Source: Fructilactobacillus lindneri DSM 20690 = JCM 11027 (lineage in GTDB: Bacteria; Bacillota; Bacilli; Lactobacillales; Lactobacillaceae). Taken from it: DNA of 64,000 nucleotides. The notes below the pieces were generated by a model, which was given only the letters and a program-made list of their open reading frames with translations, made no database searches and was not told where the DNA came from. The stretch lies in NCBI RefSeq assembly GCF_002907375.1, contig NZ_MIYK01000017.1, positions 1 to 64,000 on the forward strand. The letters run 5' to 3'. Made by a program: the position numbers and the translations under genes. Shown here piece by piece: positions 37,554 to 46,810 of this stretch; the first letter of the stretch is position 1; each line of letters begins with the position of its first letter.

Positions 37554-38219
37554 CTAGCGATCAAATCTCACAAAATCACTATCAACACTGTAATAACGGC
37601 ACTTTTCAAACAACTTGGAATATGGTTGACTAGAAAAGTTTAATATTAATACATACAAATCTAAATCTTTAATCATCTGAATCAAATTACTAATTTGACT
37701 GGAATCGAGATAATTAAATAAAACATTAAGAACAATTAGTTTTTTAGGATAAAACTTTTTATATGAATTAAGAACTACTTTAATTATATCATATGGATTA
37801 TCGATTGCCGATTTCAAAACGTCGATTCCACTGTATTTATACAGCTTTTTTAAACTCCACTCTTCGTCAATCGACATTGGAATATCTTCTAAATATGAAG
37901 CACCTAAAAAAATACTTTTAATTTCTCTGTCCAATTGAAAAAGTCTCTGTCTTTCATTTTCATTTAAATCTTCAATAATTAAATTTTCTAATTTTAATTT
38001 GAATGGTAAAAACAAATTCGGATTAGAAATAACATTGTCTAAATATACTAAATTTTCTTGTGTATCAATAATTCCGTCATTATCACTAACAATGATATTA
38101 TTATGACGACTTAATCCTATGATTAAATCACTATAAAATTTTGAATTGTTTGTTTGTAAAACAGTTAATATTCCATTTTCAATGACAAATGGTTTTTGTG
38201 GATAAATAGTAAGTTTCAA
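37554..38219 (-). CDS. csn2: CRISPR-associated protein Csn2
   Basis: This 221-residue protein of the short Csn2a class forms a ring that holds DNA ends during spacer acquisition. The start MKLTIYPQKPFVIENG and the later LNVLFNYLDSSQISNLIQMIKDLDLYVLILNFS are typical. It overlaps cas2 by four bases and ends 20 bases from the first repeat. Its presence defines subtype II-A. Confidence 0.9.
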   Translation of the reverse strand: MKLTIYPQKPFVIENGILTVLQTNNSKFYSDLIIGLSRHNNIIVSDNDGIIDTQENLVYLDNVISNPNLFLPFKLKLENLIIEDLNENERQRLFQLDREIKSIFLGASYLEDIPMSIDEEWSLKKLYKYSGIDVLKSAIDNPYDIIKVVLNSYKKFYPKKLIVLNVLFNYLDSSQISNLIQMIKDLDLYVLILNFSSQPYSKLFEKCRYYSVDSDFVRFDR

Positions 38220-38521
38220 ATTACCACCGTCCGATCCGATGTATTACGAACATCGTCTTTTTTATCACCAATTAAAAAGTGCATACTGTTATATTGTTTT
38301 TCTGTCACCATTAAAGTTTGAATTAATCCTTTAGCTGGTAAAAAAGTTCTAATTCGATTTTCAGTAAATTTAGCAGATTGTTTGCTAACACAAACTCGAG
38401 CATAAACTGAGTATTGAATCATTAAAAATCCTTCATTTATTAATTCTTTACGAAATTTGCGATAATTTCGTCTTTCTTCACTTGTATCAACAGGCAAATC
38501 AAACATTACTATTAATCTCAT
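38216..38521 (-). CDS. cas2: CRISPR-associated endonuclease Cas2
   Basis: This 101-residue integration-complex subunit has the conserved start MRLIVMFDLPVDTSEERRNY. The frame is open for five more codons to 38536, but the family start and overlap pattern favour ATG 38521. It overlaps the end of cas1 by 23 bases. With Cas1 it inserts spacers. Confidence 0.95.
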   Translation of the reverse strand: MRLIVMFDLPVDTSEERRNYRKFRKELINEGFLMIQYSVYARVCVSKQSAKFTENRIRTFLPAKGLIQTLMVTEKQYNSMHFLIGDKKDDVRNTSDRTVVI

Positions 38522-39404
38522 TACGCGATATCTCATCTCCTAATTCCACCTCAATCTTTACTTCGTCTTTTTCACCATTTAAATATTTTATACAATTAGC
38601 AACATGAGTCTTTAAGGCATTCCGTAAAATTGTTCTCTTACCATTGAATTTTATTTCTAGATTAAATAAATCTATTAATCCTATTTTAATGTCAGATGAA
38701 AGCTCTTTAATTTCTTGTTCACTAACCCACCAATCGATAATTGGACGAAATGGTTCCATTAAATCAGAACCAAGATTAAACTGATTTTCATCATTTTTAT
38801 GATGAATTCCTAATTGAGTTAAACATCCATTAGTAACAATATTTCGATTAACAAATGATAATAAAATGGAATATCCATAATTCAAAGCAGCGTTATATGG
38901 ATTAAATGTTCTTCGCTCAAAGCCTTCTTCAAATAATAATGGAAAATATTTTCTAGCAACGACTGCTTCTCTATTCGTAAGATCATCAATTTCAATTTTT
39001 CGAAATTCATAATCTAAATCTTCAGTGTTAATTCTTTTCTTTTGCAAAATTTCAATTTGCATTTTAATTTTTTCAGTAACAATCCAAGTCCATAAAAGTT
39101 CTTTCCTACTTTTATCCCATTCAAATTGTTTATGTAATAATGAAACGCTCCGATTATTTGGCATATAATCAACGGTTTCACAAACTGGCTCCCCAGTTGT
39201 ATCTGAAAAAACTACGCTTACCGACATTTTTGCTAATTCACTAATTGCTCGTGAAGTAATTACTGCTTGAGTTGTACTAATCATTAATATCTCAATATCA
39301 TCAATCGGTATTTCATTAATCGCAGCATTCGTTTGAACGATAATCCTTCTTCCTGAATATGATATTTTTGCATGCTGAGTAACTACTACTGTTCTCCATC
39401 CCAT
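38499..39404 (-). CDS. cas1: CRISPR-associated endonuclease Cas1
   Basis: This 301-residue integrase for new spacers has metal-binding Glu in NREAVVARKYF, His in LTQLGIHHKN and Glu in SDLMEPFRPIIDW. The N-terminal MGWRTVVVTQHAKISYSG is the II-A form. AAGGAG lies 9 bases before the ATG. It is separated from cas9 by 200 bases containing the tracrRNA on the other strand. Confidence 0.97.
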   Translation of the reverse strand: MGWRTVVVTQHAKISYSGRRIIVQTNAAINEIPIDDIEILMISTTQAVITSRAISELAKMSVSVVFSDTTGEPVCETVDYMPNNRSVSLLHKQFEWDKSRKELLWTWIVTEKIKMQIEILQKKRINTEDLDYEFRKIEIDDLTNREAVVARKYFPLLFEEGFERRTFNPYNAALNYGYSILLSFVNRNIVTNGCLTQLGIHHKNDENQFNLGSDLMEPFRPIIDWWVSEQEIKELSSDIKIGLIDLFNLEIKFNGKRTILRNALKTHVANCIKYLNGEKDEVKIEVELGDEISRNEINSNV

Positions 39405-39416
39405 ACGATGTTCTCC

Positions 39417-39445
39417 TTGACTTTTTAACTAATAATAGTTATATT
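39417..39445 (+). promoter_or_regulatory. tracrRNA promoter
   Basis: TTGACT (39417-39422), a 17-base spacer and TATATT (39440-39445) on the plus strand put the start near 39452. The -35 overlaps the ribosome binding region of cas1 on the other strand. Confidence 0.7.
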
Positions 39446-39451
39446 TATTTT

Positions 39452-39600
39452 GTTGGTTGGAATGCCAACATTTTAATCTCATTAGAATGACGTACTGAGT
39501 TAAAATCAAACAAAGCCTTATGCTGAGTTTTATCTTTTGAGCCCTTAAGGGCCATACATATACAAAAGACAGCTATCAATTATCTGATAGCTGTCTTTTT
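39452..39600 (+). ncRNA. tracrRNA for Cas9
   Basis: This is an RNA of about 149 bases, antisense inside the cas operon. In order: a 5' hairpin (GTTGG..CCAAC, 39452-39469); an anti-repeat (about 39471-39506) with 24 bases identical to the repeat's complement (39473-39496), then GAGTTAAAAT to pair with GTTTTA; a nexus-like region (AAAC-AA-AGC, loop CTTAT, GCT-GA-GTTT, about 39508-39533); hairpin GCCC-TTAA-GGGC (39541-39552); and the terminator hairpin (39564-39600). The crRNA/tracrRNA bulge is GA opposite GAG, close to the GA/AAG of the S. pyogenes system. Confidence 0.92.
39564..39600. terminator. tracrRNA terminator, possibly shared with cas9
   Basis: A perfect stem (AAAGACAGCTATCA and its complement) is followed by TTTTT on the plus strand. 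On the minus strand, read just past the cas9 stop, it is followed by TTTTG and could partly terminate cas9 transcripts. Confidence 0.9.
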
Positions 39601-39604
39601 CATT

Positions 39605-42600
39605 TTACAAATCAGAAATTTTAACTTTTCTTGAAAATAAACCTGTTGGTGATTGATAAATAAATTTTGCATTTTCACTTAATTTAATTCCAGCATTACC
39701 GCTAAAAAATCTACCAAAACTTGGAGATAGACCAATAGAAGATAGATTAGACCTAGAAGCATTTGCATGTAAACCTAGTAATAAATCATTTATTATTTTT
39801 AACATACGATCTTTATCATTAATTTCTTCAAACTTAGCTTTTGTTTCATCTGAATTCTCAACTTCATACATTTTCATATATTTACAAATATCATCAATAA
39901 TTTCATTAAAAATAATAATTAAATCATTCTTACTAATTACATTAATGTTTTTAGATAAAATTTTCAGTGATTTATCAGATAAAATTAATTGCTGAGCATT
40001 TTGTCTATCTCCACTCCCAGAAATTGTAAACAACTCATCACCATCAATTACTAATTGATTAAGAAATATTTTTTCTGATAAGATATCAAATTTATTTGAA
40101 TCATCTTTAATTATAAAATTTCTTATAAATTGCTTAGCGTTTGCCTGCCTATTCAATTTATCAATATACAGTAAGGGAATTTTGATAATCTTGTTTTCAA
40201 TTTTATTCTTTTTAAATACTTTAATTAAAGAAACATAAGCTCCTGTTTCTGAAGAATATCCACCATAAATATCACTTGACCTATTTTCTTTTGGATTAAT
40301 TAAATTTTTCATCTTACCATGGGAGGGATATAAAGTTTGTTTAAACAAATTGCCATGATTGGTTTCCAATTCTTTAGTAACCAACATTTTCTTAAAGTGA
40401 TAGACATTTTTCATATAACCTAATAAAGCATCCGTATCTTTAGCAATTTTTCCATCTTCTTCATTTAATTGATGAGCTTGTTCAAACTTATAAATCAGAT
40501 TAAATGATTTCAAATTATCAATTTCAGTTTTAGCAAAATCACCATACACAAAATATGGTTTTAACTTAGGATATTGTTGTAAGAGCCAATTCCCTACAAA
40601 GGCAGCTAAATATGCATCAAACGCATGATGATAATCATTAACATTTCGGTTCTTATAAAAATTAAATTTTTCTCGCATATGGTGAGTTAAGTTAGCTTTA
40701 ACTGTCACAATGTTAGTTCCATTTTCTTCAGAATAACGGTTATGGAGTATTTCAGCAGCTAATTTAATCACTTGTCTTGTTTCGACTAACTGACGATTAA
40801 TAAAACGTCCTTGATTATTAAATTTACTAATTGAGTTAGGAGTAAGCGTTAAATTATAGTATTTTTTATTACTAATTAAATGTAATTCTTTCAAATGTTT
40901 CCAAAAATTATGCATTTTAGAACCAAAAAATTCACCCGGCAAGTTATCCTTTTTAATTTGATTATTTATCTTAGAAGTAAGAACCCGATTGTCTAAAGAA
41001 TTATCTAAAATAAATGATTGTGGCAAAATATGATCAATTTGATAATTAGATAGATTATCAATATCTAAAGGTTCACCAGTATATAAATCTTTTCCCCCTT
41101 GGGTAAAATAGAGATATAAACGATCAGTAAATTTAGCTTTATCTTTAATCTTATCTTTTAATTCATCTTTAACATTATCGTCATCAAACCAACTATTAGT
41201 AATATCTTTATAAACCTTTTCTAATTGACGACTTCGAGAATTGGTTAAGCGATGGTCTTTAGAATCTTCACGAGCGAATTCCATCATAATATTAACTGGT
41301 TCATACCCAACAGCCCTAATGATGTCATCAACAACTAAAATGACTTGTCGGATAGCTTTTTTATTTTGTGGAGATGTATACAAATTATTAATAATATCTT
41401 TTAAATCTTTTTCTTCTAAATGAGCGCCATTGTGTTCTGCTATGGCTTGCTTAAATGAATTTTGATTTACAATTTGCATAAAGTCTTGCTTTGAATCCCA
41501 CAAAAGGTCAATAATACGCTGACCATTATCATCAACTAAATCGGCAAGTAATTTTTTAGATAGTTTACCCCAACCTTGGTAACGAAGTTTAACTACTTGT
41601 TTACGTTGGTCTTCGGTAAGCCATTTAATCTCTTTAAGTTTTAAAGCAAAGATATGCTGATCTTCAAAAATAGTCGACCATTCAATTATTTTTTCAAAAT
41701 CTTCTTTTCTATCAATATCATCTAACTCATCGCCAAATATTTTAGCTAAATCAATGTATGTTGATAGACCATTATTCATATTTTTTTGGTCTGTTGTTCC
41801 CGTTATTTCTGGTGCATAAGGATAATCACCTTTAATCACTAGAGCATCCGCAATTTTTTTCAATGAGACACGTTTAGTTTGTTTCATAACATGCTCATAA
41901 ACATATTGCTTTTGTTCGGGTGTAATTGGTTGTTTATTAATTTTTAAATTATTCAATTCATTTAAAACTACAAACTTTTGGTATAACAAACTATTCTTGG
42001 GTAAAACTGGCTCACCAATTAAATATGTATCAGTTGTAGTCATTCTAGTAATGAACTTAGTCGCCGTTTCAGTTCGGTCAACCTTTTTATCAAAGTTCCA
42101 AGGAGTAATTTCTTCTTTTTTAAGTTTATCTGAAATATTATCATTCTTAATCATCCAGGCAAACTTACCGTTATTACTCTGATTATTTTCAGTGGCTTTC
42201 ACCATCGGACCCACATAATAAGGAACTCGGAAAGCAACTAATTCATCAAGTTTATATTTAGCTTGTCGACTACGTTTTTCATTAGGATTTAATTCAGCCA
42301 GAAAGGGATAATAATGCTTTTGACTTTCAATAATTTTATCCAACTCTTGTTGTTGTAATTGATGTGGAATTGCACCGTTTTCTTTAGAACGTTGCTTTGG
42401 TAAAAAATAATCATGTTCCAATAAATCATTTATTTTCTTTGAGGTTTCTGAATTATCTAAATTCTTTTGAATTCGTTTTCTTAAATCTTCAAAAGAAATT
42501 TTTTTATTATTTTCACCATCAATATAAGCTGAATAGGCAGCTTTTAATGCTTTAGCATGCTTTTTGTCAGAGTTATCAATAACCTGTTTCAACATGGTTA

Positions 42601-43630
42601 ATTGTTCCTTATGATCATCATAACGATTAATCATCGCTTCAGATAAAGTTTTAGCATTTTTATCAGTAACCGAGTTATTTAAAATATCAGATAAGTTTAA
42701 AGCAAAATAAAGTTCTTTTAAAATCAAAAGGATTTCCCCAGCTTCATCGGTCATTTGAGCTGATAATCCTTCAATTTTATCGTCAAAATCATCACTATTA
42801 AAAGTTAAGCTCCATTCTTTGGCATTTTCAGCATCAATCCCAAAAATAACATCAAATTTTGCTTTCATACCTAAAATAGCTTTTATTATTTCAGTGGTAA
42901 CCTTTTTATTGTTTTTATCAGAATTTTTATCAATTGGAATGTACAAAACTTTTGATAATTCTTTCTGCCGGTCATTTCTAGTTTTTGAATTGTCGCTAAG
43001 TTCTTTTACATATTTATTAGCATCTTCAGTAACCAATCGTAAGTCACGACCTTGATTTTCAAAAATACTATTTAAATCTTTAAAAGATTCTTCTAAATCA
43101 ATTTTTCCACCTTTAAAATCTTGAACATTTGCTTGATTCAAAAAATGACCACGATATTTAATAATATGATGCATTGCTAAATAAATTAATCTAATATCAA
43201 ACTTCTTTTCTGGATGATCAATAATTGACTGTCGCAAGTGATAAATAGTCTTATACTCATCATGAAAAGACTTATCATTTAAATTTCCATTATCAAATAA
43301 AATATTTCCAAACATAGTTTTGTTCGGATCTTTTGGTGAAACATTTGATTGTTTCAATCTTGCAAAAAAGCTAGGATCAACTTTTGCAATTTTATCAGCA
43401 AAAATTTCGTTTAATAAACGCAACCGCCACTTTCTCCGGGATAATCGTCTTCTTGTAGTTCTAAAACCACATCTTTCAGCCGCTGATTGTCCTTCTTTAA
43501 ATAATCGAACACCAATTCCATTGTGTCCTTTAATATGTAATAATTTATTTTCATTGTCAGTAACTGCCCAACCTACTGAATTAGTTCCAATATCTAACCC
43601 TATGTTATACGGTATTACTTTCTGTGTCAT
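39605..43630 (-). CDS. cas9: CRISPR-associated endonuclease Cas9 (type II-A)
   Basis: This RNA-guided double-strand nuclease of 1341 residues is intact. RuvC-I is NIGLDIGTNSVGWAV with D13; the Arg-rich bridge helix is RLSRRKWRLRLLNEIF. RuvC-II is VNIMMEFARE, the HNH core is YQIDHILPQSF with catalytic His, and RuvC-III is NDYHHAFDAYLAAFVG. The C-terminal PAM-interacting part (about 1080-1341) is divergent, so the PAM is not predictable. It starts after GGGAGGT and has its own promoter. Confidence 0.98.
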   Translation of the reverse strand: MTQKVIPYNIGLDIGTNSVGWAVTDNENKLLHIKGHNGIGVRLFKEGQSAAERCGFRTTRRRLSRRKWRLRLLNEIFADKIAKVDPSFFARLKQSNVSPKDPNKTMFGNILFDNGNLNDKSFHDEYKTIYHLRQSIIDHPEKKFDIRLIYLAMHHIIKYRGHFLNQANVQDFKGGKIDLEESFKDLNSIFENQGRDLRLVTEDANKYVKELSDNSKTRNDRQKELSKVLYIPIDKNSDKNNKKVTTEIIKAILGMKAKFDVIFGIDAENAKEWSLTFNSDDFDDKIEGLSAQMTDEAGEILLILKELYFALNLSDILNNSVTDKNAKTLSEAMINRYDDHKEQLTMLKQVIDNSDKKHAKALKAAYSAYIDGENNKKISFEDLRKRIQKNLDNSETSKKINDLLEHDYFLPKQRSKENGAIPHQLQQQELDKIIESQKHYYPFLAELNPNEKRSRQAKYKLDELVAFRVPYYVGPMVKATENNQSNNGKFAWMIKNDNISDKLKKEEITPWNFDKKVDRTETATKFITRMTTTDTYLIGEPVLPKNSLLYQKFVVLNELNNLKINKQPITPEQKQYVYEHVMKQTKRVSLKKIADALVIKGDYPYAPEITGTTDQKNMNNGLSTYIDLAKIFGDELDDIDRKEDFEKIIEWSTIFEDQHIFALKLKEIKWLTEDQRKQVVKLRYQGWGKLSKKLLADLVDDNGQRIIDLLWDSKQDFMQIVNQNSFKQAIAEHNGAHLEEKDLKDIINNLYTSPQNKKAIRQVILVVDDIIRAVGYEPVNIMMEFAREDSKDHRLTNSRSRQLEKVYKDITNSWFDDDNVKDELKDKIKDKAKFTDRLYLYFTQGGKDLYTGEPLDIDNLSNYQIDHILPQSFILDNSLDNRVLTSKINNQIKKDNLPGEFFGSKMHNFWKHLKELHLISNKKYYNLTLTPNSISKFNNQGRFINRQLVETRQVIKLAAEILHNRYSEENGTNIVTVKANLTHHMREKFNFYKNRNVNDYHHAFDAYLAAFVGNWLLQQYPKLKPYFVYGDFAKTEIDNLKSFNLIYKFEQAHQLNEEDGKIAKDTDALLGYMKNVYHFKKMLVTKELETNHGNLFKQTLYPSHGKMKNLINPKENRSSDIYGGYSSETGAYVSLIKVFKKNKIENKIIKIPLLYIDKLNRQANAKQFIRNFIIKDDSNKFDILSEKIFLNQLVIDGDELFTISGSGDRQNAQQLILSDKSLKILSKNINVISKNDLIIIFNEIIDDICKYMKMYEVENSDETKAKFEEINDKDRMLKIINDLLLGLHANASRSNLSSIGLSPSFGRFFSGNAGIKLSENAKFIYQSPTGLFSRKVKISDL

Positions 43631-43658
43631 GACGACCTCCCAAAAGATTAATACCGTT

Positions 43659-43687
43659 ATTATAACATTTACAATTTATTACACCAA
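43659..43687 (-). promoter_or_regulatory. cas operon promoter
   Basis: On the minus strand TTGGTG (43687-43682), a 17-base spacer and a perfect TATAAT (43664-43659) precede cas9 by about 30 bases. The -35 matches only half of the consensus. Confidence 0.6.
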
Positions 43688-43751
43688 TATTCCAATAAAA
43701 CGATACATCCATGCAATAATAAAACTATTCCTATAAACGAGAGGTCCACCA

Positions 43752-44603
43752 ATGACATCTACAACTATTTATCAACTAACCTGGCAAACTTTCCAACTTT
43801 TCTTATTATTATCAGTCTCTTTGATTGGTTTGCCACTCTTGACCGGATTTTTAACTGCCAAATTAGGTAAATTCACGCAAGGAACCTTAGTTAGAGGATT
43901 CACTGACAAAGCACAATACTGGCTCGGCGGCTTAGGTGTCATCATTCATGAACTTGGCCATCTATTTTTTTCATTGTTATTTTTCCATCGAATCAAAAAG
44001 CTGACTCTTTTAAATTTTTCCCATCGCGAAGACGGCTCGCTTGGAAGCGTAATAACATCTCATGACAAGGGTAACTGGTATCAAGCAGTCGGAAACTTTT
44101 TCATTGGATTAGCTCCAATGTTTAGCGGGATTTTCGTCATTTGGTTACTACTAAAATTCTTATGTCATCCATTTTATTCGGTTATTTCAGTTCCTCCACT
44201 TCTGAACCAAAATTTTTCTATTATAAATTATGTAGATTTTGCTTTAAAAACTGCTTATGGATGGCTAACTAATATTTTTACAGCTTTTCTAACTTGTGGC
44301 TTGGTAAATCAAATTATACTATTAATCCTGATTGGTTTAATCAGTACCACGACCTTTAGCCTTTCCAATGCCGACCTCAAAAGTTCGCTGCAAGGTGCAA
44401 AAGTTTATCTAATATTAGTTCTCGTTTTAGCAATCATTGCCAGCATCATTCTTTATTATCGTCCTGACCTAAACTATTTTTTGAATCACTTTGTGTTGCT
44501 AAGCATCGCATTTTGGTTAGTCTTATTTATTTTAATCAGTGTCTGTCTATTAATTAGCTGGTTAGAAATGAAGCTTATTATATGTATTTTTCATCTTTTT
44601 TAG
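43752..44603 (+). CDS. M50-like membrane metalloprotease
   Basis: This 283-residue protein with about six membrane segments contains HELGH (66-70) at the edge of the second segment, the zinc-binding motif of M50 site-2-type proteases. A possible third ligand is not clear: NFFIGLAPMFSG (about 113-124) resembles the second conserved region. It is divergent from cas9 with a 120-base gap. Substrate unknown. Confidence 0.7.
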   Translation: MTSTTIYQLTWQTFQLFLLLSVSLIGLPLLTGFLTAKLGKFTQGTLVRGFTDKAQYWLGGLGVIIHELGHLFFSLLFFHRIKKLTLLNFSHREDGSLGSVITSHDKGNWYQAVGNFFIGLAPMFSGIFVIWLLLKFLCHPFYSVISVPPLLNQNFSIINYVDFALKTAYGWLTNIFTAFLTCGLVNQIILLILIGLISTTTFSLSNADLKSSLQGAKVYLILVLVLAIIASIILYYRPDLNYFLNHFVLLSIAFWLVLFILISVCLLISWLEMKLIICIFHLF

Positions 44604-44693
44604 CATCATTAATGATTTAATATTTGCTATAAAACAACAAAATTTTGTTATAATGTGCCTAACGATTTAATTCTATTTTAATGAGGTGAAATC

Positions 44694-45110
44694 ATGAAAA
44701 AGAAAGTTTTATTAACAATCCTTAGTGCTAGTACCATTGCACTAACGGGGGTTTCAACTGCAACTCTTAGCCAACCTAATGTGCAAGCCTCAACTAAATC
44801 ATTTTCAAAAGAGGTTCAAGGTAAATGGAATAATCAAGCTGGAGATACTTTTAAAATCAAAGATTCTAAGGCTACTTTGAAGGTCAAACATGGTAACAAA
44901 AAAGGGATATATAAATTTAAAGTAAAAGAAAAAACTAAAAACGGTTATCAATTAAAAGCCGATGGCAAAAAATTAGATAAATCCAATGAATATTCATTAA
45001 CCACGTCACAAAGCGGATTAATGCAATTTAACTATGGCAAACAAACAATCCAATTTGATAATGGTTCAATGCGAGTAAAAGAAACCAGTAAAAGTACTAG
45101 TACAAATTAA
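44694..45110 (+). CDS. Secreted small basic protein
   Basis: This 138-residue protein has an N-terminal signal peptide (MKKKVLLTILSASTIALTG, cleavage near VQASTK). A compact Lys-rich beta-type domain follows (FSKEVQGKWNNQAGDTFKIKD and TKNGYQLKADGKKL). A lipocalin-like or DUF small fold is possible; I do not recognise the family. The binding site GAGGTGA is well placed. Confidence 0.65.
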   Translation: MKKKVLLTILSASTIALTGVSTATLSQPNVQASTKSFSKEVQGKWNNQAGDTFKIKDSKATLKVKHGNKKGIYKFKVKEKTKNGYQLKADGKKLDKSNEYSLTTSQSGLMQFNYGKQTIQFDNGSMRVKETSKSTSTN

Positions 45111-45124
45111 ATAACGTTTCATCC

Positions 45125-45161
45125 AAAAAGATCTTGATGACGACATCATCAAGATCTTTTT
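45125..45161. terminator. Bidirectional terminator
   Basis: The perfect stem AAAAAGATCTTGATGA/TCATCAAGATCTTTTT separates the secreted protein gene and ecfT. Confidence 0.93.
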
Positions 45162-45957
45162 AAATACAAAATATTAATATAAAACCACAAAATCCAATCA
45201 TTACACCAATTAAAGCTAAGCTATCAAATTTACTCCATTTCAATTGACGTAAATGAGTCCGTTTTTTACCATCCGTATAACCCCGCAAAATCATAGACGA
45301 TGCCAACTGTTCTGCGCGCCGAAAAACATTCATAAATAATGGCACAAAGATCGCCACACTACTCTTGATTCGACTAAAAATCGACTGTTTCTGAAAGTCG
45401 ATGCCACGTGCTTTTTGCGCATTTTTAATGTTAGTAACTTCATCAGTTAAAGTTGGTACAAACCGTAAGCCAATTGCCGCTACCAAACCAATATCATCAA
45501 GATTTACGCCTACAAATTTTAACGGATAGCAAATTCCCTGAATTGTTTGAGCAATATCCGCTGGATCAGTCGTCATTAAATAGATGGTTAAAACTACAAT
45601 CGCAATTAAAAATCTGAAAAAGGCCAGCGTTGCAATATGAATCCCAAAACTAGAAATTGTAAAAATGCCCCAATGCCAGTAAACTTGACCACCTTTGCTA
45701 AACAATACTTGAATTATTGAGGTTAATAAGATTATATAAATGAAAAATTTAGTTCCTTTAAGAAAAAATTTCCAACCGACTTTAGACATTCGAATCAGCA
45801 ATCCACAAATTACCAGTAAAATCACAAAACCAATCCAACTATGATTAACAAAACTAGCAATGATTAATAACACAGCCGTAATTAATTTTAGAAGCGGATT
45901 TAATCGGTAAATTAAAGTCGTCCCTGGCAGATATTGACCAAAAATAAACTTATTCAT
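45160..45957 (-). CDS. ecfT: Energy-coupling factor transporter transmembrane protein EcfT
   Basis: This 265-residue scaffold subunit couples the ATPases to interchangeable S components. It has the FIFGQYLPGTTLIYRLNPLLKL start and the two coupling-helix motifs NAQKARGID and SSMILRGYTDG. It overlaps ecfA2 by eight bases. Confidence 0.95.
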   Translation of the reverse strand: MNKFIFGQYLPGTTLIYRLNPLLKLITAVLLIIASFVNHSWIGFVILLVICGLLIRMSKVGWKFFLKGTKFFIYIILLTSIIQVLFSKGGQVYWHWGIFTISSFGIHIATLAFFRFLIAIVVLTIYLMTTDPADIAQTIQGICYPLKFVGVNLDDIGLVAAIGLRFVPTLTDEVTNIKNAQKARGIDFQKQSIFSRIKSSVAIFVPLFMNVFRRAEQLASSMILRGYTDGKKRTHLRQLKWSKFDSLALIGVMIGFCGFILIFCI

Positions 45958-46810
45958 ACTGGTCTCCTTTCTGCCCGAATTGCTTTACTAAAGTTTTAAT
46001 TAACTCATTTTTAGTAATTGGCAATTCATTATTAAATTGGCGGCTTTTCATTAATTTTAGATAAAATTGGGATGCTTCGGGTAATTCCACTAATGATTGT
46101 GAATCCGAAAATAACTCGCGCGGAGTTTCATCGGCAATCACTTTTCCATTTTTCATTACCAACACTTGATCTGCAAATTCAGCCACATTTTCCATCGAAT
46201 GCGTCACCATAATAATGGTCATCCCACGTTCTGTTTGTAACTTTTTCAACAGCTGCATCAAGTTTTGATTCCCAGCTGGGTCTAAGCCGGCACTCGGCTC
46301 ATCTAAAACCAAAACTTCAGGTTCACAAGCCAATACTCCTGCTAGTGCAACCCGCCGCATTTGTCCTCCAGATAGTTCAAAGGGTGATTGTTCAAATAAG
46401 GATGCTTGAATTCCAACTTCAGCCAACCATTTTTCTGCTAACTCCTTAGCTTCATTTTCTGATTTACCAAAGTTAAGCGGACCAAACATCACATCTTTTA
46501 AAACCGTTTCAGCAAATAATTGATTTTCGGGAAATTGAAATACCATTCCAACGTTTTTACGCACCTGTTTTAATTGTTTAGCTTTAGTCCGATTAGTAAT
46601 TACCTGATCCCCAACCGTAACTTCCCCAGTAGTTGGCAATTCCAGCCCATTCAACAGTTTAATCAGCGTTGATTTTCCACTACCGGTTTTACCAACTACT
46701 GCAGTAAACTTGCCAGTCGGAAAAGCTAAATTAATATCCTGCAACGCGGTAAATTCTAATGGACTATTTAAAGAATAGGTATAACCAACGTGTTTTAATT
46801 TAATTTCCAT
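45950..46810 (-). CDS. ecfA2: Energy-coupling factor ATPase EcfA2
   Basis: This 286-residue ATPase has Walker A GKTGSGKST, Q-loop VFQFPENQLFAETV, signature LSGGQMRRVALAGVLA and Walker B LVLDEPSAGLDP. It overlaps ecfA1 by 16 bases. Confidence 0.95.
   Translation of the reverse strand: MEIKLKHVGYTYSLNSPLEFTALQDINLAFPTGKFTAVVGKTGSGKSTLIKLLNGLELPTTGEVTVGDQVITNRTKAKQLKQVRKNVGMVFQFPENQLFAETVLKDVMFGPLNFGKSENEAKELAEKWLAEVGIQASLFEQSPFELSGGQMRRVALAGVLACEPEVLVLDEPSAGLDPAGNQNLMQLLKKLQTERGMTIIMVTHSMENVAEFADQVLVMKNGKVIADETPRELFSDSQSLVELPEASQFYLKLMKSRQFNNELPITKNELIKTLVKQFGQKGDQYE

Noticed and set aside
39471-39506. Isolated CRISPR repeat between cas9 and cas1
   Set aside because: It is the tracrRNA anti-repeat: its end diverges from the repeat as expected for pairing, and a promoter, hairpins and a terminator follow.
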